Assembly: GCF_900302505.1 (NCBI RefSeq)
Contig: NZ_OMOJ01000007.1
Span: forward strand, 62,001-126,000
Source of the DNA: Pseudoprimorskyibacter insulae
GTDB lineage: Bacteria > Pseudomonadota > Alphaproteobacteria > Rhodobacterales > Rhodobacteraceae
Direction: 5' to 3'
DNA length: 64,000 bases
Below, piece by piece: positions 58,088 to 64,000 of the stretch. The notes beneath the pieces were generated by a model. That model was not told where the DNA came from. It was given only the letters and a program-made list of their open reading frames with translations, and did not search any database. Position 1 is the stretch's first letter, and each line of letters begins with the position of its first letter. The position numbers were made by a program, and so were the translations under genes.

Positions 58088-58959
58088 GTGATGCCGCCCA
58101 ACTGCGCCTGACCGCCGAGGAAGAGGCCGCCCGCCTGCCAGCCCTGCTGGCAGAGGCGCGGCACTTGGCAGGGACGGTTTTGTTGGGCGATCACGGTCGC
58201 CGCAGGCCCGGTCAGGGCGATAGCTTTTGGCAATACCGCCCGATGCAACCGGGCGACGCGCTGCGCGATATCGACTGGCGCCGCTCGGCCCGTGGGGACA
58301 CGCAGTTTATCCGCGAACGCGAATGGCAAATCGCGCAGAGCGTTCAGCTCTGGGTGAACCCTGCGGCCTCGATGCGGTTTGCATCGAACAAATCGCTGCC
58401 GACCAAGGCCGACCGCGCCCGCGTGCTTGGGCTGGCCTGCGCGGTTTTGCTGCTTCAGGGCGGTGAACGGGTTGGCCTGATGGGCGCCGCCCTGCCGCCA
58501 CGCGGGGGGCGGACGCAGATCGATCGCATCGCCACGGCGCTATTGTCTGACATCGATCAGGACTTTGCCGAGCCTGAGGCGCGCGGCTTTGTGCCGAACG
58601 CCCGCGCGGTATTTATCTCGGATTTTCTGGACGATCTAACCCCGGTCGAGGTGGCTCTGTCCAAGGCTGCAAGTCGCGGCGTGCACGGTGTCTTGCTACA
58701 AGTTCTGGACCCCGAGGAAGAGGTGTTTCCCTTCCGTGGGCGCACCCTGTTCGAAAGCGTGGGCGGCACGGTGCGCTATGAATCGCGCAAGGCTTCGGAA
58801 ATTCGTCAGGCCTATCTTGATCGTCTGGCGGCCCAAAAGGACCGGCTGGACCGGATCAGCCGCGCCGCTGGTTGGCGCTATAGCTGCCATCACACCGGGA
58901 CTTCGGCGCAATCGTCGCTGCTTTGGCTCTATCGTGCGATGGAAGGGGGCGCGGCATGA
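58084..58959 (+). CDS. DUF58 protein
   Basis: A 291-residue protein with the DUF58 domain; members sit beside MoxR genes and bridge them to membrane VWA proteins. The family mark FWQYRPMQPGDALRDIDWRRSARGDTQFIREREWQIAQ is at about residues 42-80. The C-terminal half has a VWA-like fold with VFISDFLDDLTPVEVALSKAA. The start is GTG at 58084, overlapping the moxR stop; its stop overlaps the next ATG. Confidence 0.93.
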   Translation: MSDAAQLRLTAEEEAARLPALLAEARHLAGTVLLGDHGRRRPGQGDSFWQYRPMQPGDALRDIDWRRSARGDTQFIREREWQIAQSVQLWVNPAASMRFASNKSLPTKADRARVLGLACAVLLLQGGERVGLMGAALPPRGGRTQIDRIATALLSDIDQDFAEPEARGFVPNARAVFISDFLDDLTPVEVALSKAASRGVHGVLLQVLDPEEEVFPFRGRTLFESVGGTVRYESRKASEIRQAYLDRLAAQKDRLDRISRAAGWRYSCHHTGTSAQSSLLWLYRAMEGGAA

Positions 58960-61697
58960 CCCTGTTCGGAACCATCGGATTTGCCTCGCCTTGGCTGTTG
59001 CTGGGGCTGCTGGCCTTGCCGATTTTCTGGCTGCTTCTGCGGGCCGTGCCGCCCGCGCCGCTTCGCAAACGGTTCCCGGCGGTCAGCCTGCTTCTGGGGC
59101 TAAAAGACGAAGACCAAACTGCCGATAAAACGCCGTGGTGGCTTTTGCTTTTGCGGATGCTGGCGGTTGCGGCGGTGATTGTCGGGCTGGCAGGCCCGAT
59201 CCTGAACCCTGACAAAGACACCGCCGAAGGGCGCAGCGACCGGCCTATTCTGTTCGTCTTGGATGATGGCTGGGCCAGTGCCAGCGATTGGCCGCGATGG
59301 ATCGATATCCTCGCCGCCCGCTTGGCCGAAGCAGGCCGTCAGGGCCGCCCTGCCGGACTTTTGTCTTTGGCCAATCCGCAGCCCGTCACCATGCAAGCCG
59401 CCGATCAGATCGCCGCGCGGCTTGCAGGTCTGACCGCGTCGCCCTGGATGCCGACGGCGGGTGGCACTGCATTACCCGATGGCGCGTTTGACACGGTATG
59501 GCTGTCCGATGGACTGGCCCGCGACGGGCGCAGCGCTTTGGCCGAGGTTTTGGCCGATCGTGGCCGCGTTGAGGTGCTGCAATCAGAACGCCCGGTTTTG
59601 GCCCTGCGCGGTGCAAGGTCTGAGGACGGGACTGTGCATGTTCCGGTGCTGCGTAGTTTGTCAGGCGCCGATCAAACCCTGCGCGTTATCGCCCATGGCA
59701 CCGATCCGAACGGCGCACCGGCTGTGCTTGGCGGGGCCGATGCGGTGTTCGCCGCAGATGCAACCTTGACCGAAGCCACCTTTGACCTGCCGTCCGAACT
59801 GCGGGCGCGGATCACGCATTTCGCAGTCGAAGGCCTGCGCTCTGCCGGGACGGTGGCCTTGGCCGATGATGCCCTGCGCCGCCGCGAAGTGGCGTTGATC
59901 GCCGGGCGCGATGACCGCGAAGGGCTAGAGCTTTTGTCGCCGACCTATTACCTCGCCAAAGCGTTGGAGCCGACGGCGGATCTGCTCGATGGCGGGTTGC
60001 AGGATGTGCTGAAGGCCAATCCCGATGTGATTGTTCTGGCTGATGTTGCCACTGTCACCCCGGCGGAACAGGACGGGGTTCTGGATTGGCTGGACAAGGG
60101 CGGCCTGCTGCTGCGTTTTGCCGGACCGCGCCTTGCCGCCAGCGATATCAGCCGCGCCGAGGAAGACCCCTTACTGCCTGTCCGCCTGCGTGCCGGTGGC
60201 CGGACAGTCGGCGGCGCGATGAGTTGGGGCGAGCCGAAAACCTTGGCCCCCTTCTCCGAAGACAGCCCCTTCTACGGCCTGCCCGTGCCCGATGGCGTGA
60301 CCGTCACAGCGCAGGTCATGGCCCAGCCCGACCCGACCTTGGCCGAGCGCGTGATTGCGCAATTGGCCGATGGCACGCCTTTGGTGACGCGCAAAACGGT
60401 CGGGCAGGGGCAGGTCGTGCTGGTGCATGTGACCGCAAATGCCGAATGGTCCTCGCTCGCCCTGTCGGGTCTGTTCGTTCAGATGCTGGATCGGTTGGCG
60501 GCGACCACTGCGGGGGCCTCGGCTGATCTCGAGGGTTTGGAAGGTACGGTTTGGGCACCTTTGCGGGTGTTGGACGGCTTTGGCCGCCTGACCAATGCCG
60601 AAGATCTGCCCGGTGTGGCTGGCCCCGATCTGTTCACCGCGCCCTTGGGGGTGGAATTGCAGCCGGGCATCTATCAATCAGATCGAAGCATTGCGGCCCG
60701 CAATGTGTTGGCCCAAGACGATGTTTTGACCCCGGCGGATTGGCCATCAAACGTGGCGGTCTCGGGCCTGACCCGACCCGAAGAAAGGCCGCTCGACGGG
60801 GCGTTCTTGGCTGCGGCGCTGATCCTGCTGGCGTTGGACGTGATTGCTTCGCTTCATGTGTCGGGCAAGCTGCTGGGCCATGCGGCGGCACTGGCCTTGG
60901 CCGTGCTGATCGCGGCACCGCACCCGGCGCAGGCCCAAAGCGATGCCGCCGCGATTGAGGCGACGTCAGAATTGCGGTTGGCCCATGTTCTGACAGGCAA
61001 TGGTCAGGTTGATGATCTGGCGCAAGCCGGGCTTTGGGGACTATCTGAGACGCTTTTCTTCCGCACCTCCGTTGAACCCGGCGATCCTGTCGGCGTGGAT
61101 CTGGAAGCGGATGAACTGGCCTTCTACCCGCTGCTCTATTGGCCGATCACGCCAGATCAGCCGACCCCGTCCGACGCGGCCTATGCGAAGCTGAACCAGT
61201 TTCTGCGCACCGGTGGGATGATCCTGTTTGACACGCGCGATGCTGATATTGCCCAGTTCGGCACCGCCAGCCCGAATGGGCGCAAGCTGCAACAACTGGC
61301 GGCCCCGTTGAACATTCCCGCGCTTGAACCCGTGCCTCAGGACCATGTTCTGACCCGCACCTTCTATCTGGTGCAGGATTTCCCCGGCCGGTTCTCCCAA
61401 GGCACGATCTGGGTCGAGGCCGCCGCGCCCGATGCCGAACAGATCGAAGGCATGCCGTTTCGCAACCTCAATGACAACGTGACGCCGGTGGTGATCGGCG
61501 GCAATGACTGGGCGGCGGCTTGGGCGATGGATGAATTAGGCAACCCCTTGGTGCCGATTGGGCGCGGCATGTCGGGCGAACGGCAACGCGAGATTGCAAA
61601 TCGGTTTGGGGTCAATCTGGTGATGCATGTGCTGACCGGGAACTACAAATCCGATCAGGTGCACGTTCCGGCGCTGCTGGAAAGGTTGGGCCAATGA
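58956..61697 (+). CDS. BatA-like N-terminal and DUF4159 membrane protein
   Basis: A 913-residue membrane protein. The N terminus has the Bat-type double membrane segment (FASPWLLLGLLALPIFWLLLRAVPP, then WWLLLLRMLAVAAVIVGLAGPIL). A VWA-like part follows (PILFVLDDGWASASDW) whose metal site has lost the usual D-x-S-x-S. Later come a membrane segment near 620-640, another near 648-665, and a C-terminal DUF4159 domain (about 675-900, LRLAHVLTGNGQVDDLAQAGLWGLSETLFFRT). It overlaps both neighbours. Role unknown; the cluster is related to aerotolerance (bat) genes and may serve envelope stress. Confidence 0.88.
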   Translation: MTLFGTIGFASPWLLLGLLALPIFWLLLRAVPPAPLRKRFPAVSLLLGLKDEDQTADKTPWWLLLLRMLAVAAVIVGLAGPILNPDKDTAEGRSDRPILFVLDDGWASASDWPRWIDILAARLAEAGRQGRPAGLLSLANPQPVTMQAADQIAARLAGLTASPWMPTAGGTALPDGAFDTVWLSDGLARDGRSALAEVLADRGRVEVLQSERPVLALRGARSEDGTVHVPVLRSLSGADQTLRVIAHGTDPNGAPAVLGGADAVFAADATLTEATFDLPSELRARITHFAVEGLRSAGTVALADDALRRREVALIAGRDDREGLELLSPTYYLAKALEPTADLLDGGLQDVLKANPDVIVLADVATVTPAEQDGVLDWLDKGGLLLRFAGPRLAASDISRAEEDPLLPVRLRAGGRTVGGAMSWGEPKTLAPFSEDSPFYGLPVPDGVTVTAQVMAQPDPTLAERVIAQLADGTPLVTRKTVGQGQVVLVHVTANAEWSSLALSGLFVQMLDRLAATTAGASADLEGLEGTVWAPLRVLDGFGRLTNAEDLPGVAGPDLFTAPLGVELQPGIYQSDRSIAARNVLAQDDVLTPADWPSNVAVSGLTRPEERPLDGAFLAAALILLALDVIASLHVSGKLLGHAAALALAVLIAAPHPAQAQSDAAAIEATSELRLAHVLTGNGQVDDLAQAGLWGLSETLFFRTSVEPGDPVGVDLEADELAFYPLLYWPITPDQPTPSDAAYAKLNQFLRTGGMILFDTRDADIAQFGTASPNGRKLQQLAAPLNIPALEPVPQDHVLTRTFYLVQDFPGRFSQGTIWVEAAAPDAEQIEGMPFRNLNDNVTPVVIGGNDWAAAWAMDELGNPLVPIGRGMSGERQREIANRFGVNLVMHVLTGNYKSDQVHVPALLERLGQ

Positions 61698-63736
61698 CCG
61701 GGCAGATCGTCTTTGACCCGCTTGTGCCGTGGCCTGCGATCTATGCGCTTGGGGCGCTGGCTGTCATGGGCTGCCTGTTGGCGCTGTGGCGCGGCTTGTC
61801 GGGCTGGGGGCTGCGCTGGATCGCAGCGGCGGTTCTGGTTGCGGCGCTAATGCAGCCATCGTTCCAGAACGAAGACCGTCAGGCCCTGTCGGATATCGTC
61901 GTTTTGATGGTCGATGAAACTGCCAGCCAAACCTTGGCCGAACGGGGCGATGTCACGCAGCAAGCCGCCGACCTGCTGGAATCGCGGCTGGCCGCCCGCA
62001 CCAACACCGAAGTGCGCCGTGTCACCATCAAGGACGCCGCGGACAATGCCGGAACGCAGGTCATGTCGGCCCTGAACGATGTTCTGGCCGAGGAGCCGAA
62101 AGCCCGGATCGCTGGCGCGATTCTGCTCAGTGACGGGCGGGTGCATGATATGGACCGCGCGCCCGATCTGCCCGCGCCGTTCCATTTGCTGATGACCGGA
62201 CAGCAAGACGATTGGGACCGCCGTCTGATCGTCCGCAACGCCCCGGCCTTCGCCATTCTGGACGAAGATGTGACCCTAACACTGCGGATTGAGGACGAAG
62301 GCGCGGCCCCGGCGCAGCAATTGGCGCAGCTTGATATCTCGGTCGATGGGGCCGAACCGCGCCGCTACACCGTTCGAACCGGCGAAGACATTGCCCTGCC
62401 AGTGCGCCTGCCGCATGGCGGGATGAACGTGATCCGCTTTTCCACGCCCGAGGCCGAGGGCGAATTGACCGACCGCAACAACGCGGCCCTTATCCAGATC
62501 AACGGCGTGCGCGACCGTCTGCGCGTGCTGCTGGTTTCGGGTGAGCCCCATGCAGGCGGGCGGACATGGCGGAACCTGCTCAAATCCGACAGTTCGGTCG
62601 ATCTGGTGCATTTCACCATTCTGCGCCCGCCCGAAAAGCAAGACGGCGTGCCGGTGACGGAACTGTCGCTGATCGCCTTCCCCACGCGCGAGCTTTTTTT
62701 GGATAAGATCGACGATTTCGATCTGATCATCTTTGACCGGTACAAACGGCGCGGCATCCTGCCGGCGATGTATCTGGAGAACGTGCAGAACTATGTGATG
62801 AACGGCGGCGCGGTTCTGGTGGCCGCTGGCCCGGATTACGCCAGCGCCGACAGTATCTATCGTTCGCCCCTGTCCGGCATTCTGCCCGCAAGCCCGACAT
62901 CGCGCGTGATCGAAGAGGGCTTCCGCCCATCGTTGACCGATCTTGGTGACCGGCACCCGGTGACCGCCGGCTTGCTGGGGCAAGACACATGGGGCCGGTG
63001 GTTGCGCCAGATTGATGTCACCCCGACCGAGGCGGGGCAGACCCTGATGGCCGGTTCCGAAGACCGACCGCTTTTGGTGCTGGACCGTGTCGGCGAAGGG
63101 CGCGTTGCGCTGCTGGCCTCGGATCAGGCGTGGCTTTGGTCGCGCGGCTATGAAGGGGGCGGGCCGCAGATGGAACTGCTCCGCCGTCTGGCGCACTGGA
63201 TGATGAAAGAGCCCGAGCTAGAGGAAGAAGCCCTTTACGCCGAGGCGACCGGTCAGACCATGCGGATTATCCGGCGCACGCTGCAAGAAACGGTGGGGCC
63301 GGTGACCGTGACCGCCCCCGATGGTTCGACCGAAACGCTTGCCCTGACCGAGGTCGCGCCGGGACGGTTCGAGGCGACCTATGAGGGCGCGGATATCGGG
63401 CTTTACCGCTTGCAAGAGGGCGACCGGACGGCGGTGGTCGGACTTGGCCCCGCTGCTCCGAAAGAATTTGAGCAAACCATTGCCACCTCGGACACGCTAA
63501 AGCCGATGATCGACGCGGGCCGCGGCGGGGCCTTGCCGCTGCGCGATGGTATTCCCGCGATCCGCGATGTGCGTGAAGGCCGACCTGCTGCCGGGCGCGG
63601 CTGGATCGGGATTACCCCGCGCGGTGCATATTTGACGGCCGATATCGTGCTGATCCCGATGTTGCCTGCGTGGCTGGTTCTGTTGCTGGCGTCGGGTCTG
63701 ATCGTGGGCGCATGGCTGCGCGAAGGGCGGCGGTAA
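61694..63736 (+). CDS. Membrane protein with VWA-like and glutamine-amidotransferase-like regions
   Basis: A 680-residue protein with membrane segments at about 15-33, 40-55 and 655-673. A VWA-like part starts near residue 70 (VVLMVDETASQTLAE) with the metal-site pattern D-x-T-x-S, and IAGAILLSDGRVHD. From about 275 it has a flavodoxin/GATase-1-like fold (LRVLLVSGEPHAGGRTWRNLL, NYVMNGGAVLVAAGPDY), as in a family of large bacterial membrane proteins. No catalytic Cys of a true amidotransferase is visible. It starts four bases inside the DUF4159 gene and ends the cluster. Confidence 0.85.
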   Translation: MTGQIVFDPLVPWPAIYALGALAVMGCLLALWRGLSGWGLRWIAAAVLVAALMQPSFQNEDRQALSDIVVLMVDETASQTLAERGDVTQQAADLLESRLAARTNTEVRRVTIKDAADNAGTQVMSALNDVLAEEPKARIAGAILLSDGRVHDMDRAPDLPAPFHLLMTGQQDDWDRRLIVRNAPAFAILDEDVTLTLRIEDEGAAPAQQLAQLDISVDGAEPRRYTVRTGEDIALPVRLPHGGMNVIRFSTPEAEGELTDRNNAALIQINGVRDRLRVLLVSGEPHAGGRTWRNLLKSDSSVDLVHFTILRPPEKQDGVPVTELSLIAFPTRELFLDKIDDFDLIIFDRYKRRGILPAMYLENVQNYVMNGGAVLVAAGPDYASADSIYRSPLSGILPASPTSRVIEEGFRPSLTDLGDRHPVTAGLLGQDTWGRWLRQIDVTPTEAGQTLMAGSEDRPLLVLDRVGEGRVALLASDQAWLWSRGYEGGGPQMELLRRLAHWMMKEPELEEEALYAEATGQTMRIIRRTLQETVGPVTVTAPDGSTETLALTEVAPGRFEATYEGADIGLYRLQEGDRTAVVGLGPAAPKEFEQTIATSDTLKPMIDAGRGGALPLRDGIPAIRDVREGRPAAGRGWIGITPRGAYLTADIVLIPMLPAWLVLLLASGLIVGAWLREGRR

Positions 63737-63739
63737 TCC

Positions 63740-64000
63740 CTAGAATGGCAGGGTGACGCGATAAGTCGCCTCGCCCCAACCCTGATCTGAGCACCGCGCG
63801 CGGATCAACACATCGCGAGTGCCATCGGGCAGCATGACGCCCGTCAGAGACCGGGTAAACGGCTGTTCGGCGACATGGGGGTGCATCAATTCACGCGTGG
63901 CCAGAACCTTGCCATCCAAGCTGACGATTTCCCACGCGTCGGCGAAATGGTCCCAGCCGGTATCGCCATGGCGCAGGGTGACAGCAAAGCGCCAATCCAT
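63740..64000 (-). CDS. Unrecognised protein cut by the right edge (C-terminal part)
   Basis: The last 86 codons or more of a leftward gene that ends three bases from the VWA-like gene's stop. A codon ATG coincides with the window edge but the frame is open, so the protein most likely extends beyond it and may have a signal peptide there. The visible part is a beta-rich domain: WRFAVTLRHGDTGWDHFADAWEIVSLDGKVLATRELMHPHVAEQPFTRSLTGVMLPDGTRDVLIRARCSDQGWGEATYRVTLP. I recognise no family. It is convergent with the MoxR cluster, so no operon link. Confidence 0.6.
   Translation of the reverse strand: MDWRFAVTLRHGDTGWDHFADAWEIVSLDGKVLATRELMHPHVAEQPFTRSLTGVMLPDGTRDVLIRARCSDQGWGEATYRVTLPF

Overview
The window is high-GC, gene-dense chromosomal DNA that looks like a Rhodobacterales (Roseobacter/Rhodobacter-type) alphaproteobacterium. 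The supporting evidence is the gene order rpsT-dnaA-dnaN-recF-gyrB, a flagellar locus with flaF and flbT, a ubiE-ubiB pair next to mutM, and sigma70-like promoters with strong TTGAC -35 boxes. I see no rRNA, tRNA, CRISPR array or insertion sequence.

Layout. 1-7.2 kb: a GNAT acetyltransferase, a hemerythrin-domain protein, aspS divergent from carB, and a 64-residue helix-turn-helix-like protein. 7.2-7.66 kb: an AT-richer gene-free stretch with a perfect hairpin-plus-T-run terminator that may end a small RNA. 7.66-12.5 kb: gpmI, an EnvC-like factor and ctpA in one operon, then an HpcH/HpaI-type aldolase. 12.5-15.7 kb: a three-gene leftward set (glycine-zipper lipoprotein, NAD(P)-binding epimerase-like protein, DUF4386-like membrane protein) divergent from a TetR regulator, with two palindromic operators between them, followed by an Lrp regulator. 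15.7-19.1 kb: an IclR regulator divergent from malate synthase G and a GlcG-like protein. 19.2-26.3 kb: gyrB, recF, dnaN, dnaA and rpsT, all leftward. 26.4-30.8 kb: an enoyl-CoA hydratase, mutM, ubiE, ubiB and a small secreted protein.

31-50 kb is a flagellar locus: flgD, fliK, a FlgJ-type rod-binding protein, a FlgN-like protein, flagellin, flaF, flbT, a DUF1217 protein, fliI, flgBC-fliEQ-flgFGAH-fliL, then leftward fliJ-like, flhB, fliR, flhA and a transglycosylase, followed by three poorly characterised genes. It supplies flagellin and its regulators, the proximal and distal rod, the L ring and most of the export gate. It lacks hook, hook-filament junction, P-ring, MS-ring, switch, stator and fliP genes, so the flagellar genes must be split between loci.

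50.9-57 kb: accD-folC, then a short non-coding interval, then cueR and copA (copper export) behind a MerR-type promoter with a 19-bp spacer, and a DUF1285 protein. 57-63.7 kb: a MoxR-DUF58-DUF4159-VWA/amidotransferase-like membrane cluster. A gene running off the right edge follows.

The most interesting signal is just downstream of folC. Seven GANTC (CcrM-type) sites sit within 92 bp at 53129-53220. The last two flank the -35 box of a good sigma70-like promoter. That promoter would drive a structured RNA of about 220 nt ending at a strong intrinsic terminator at 53467. I recognise no known RNA family in it.
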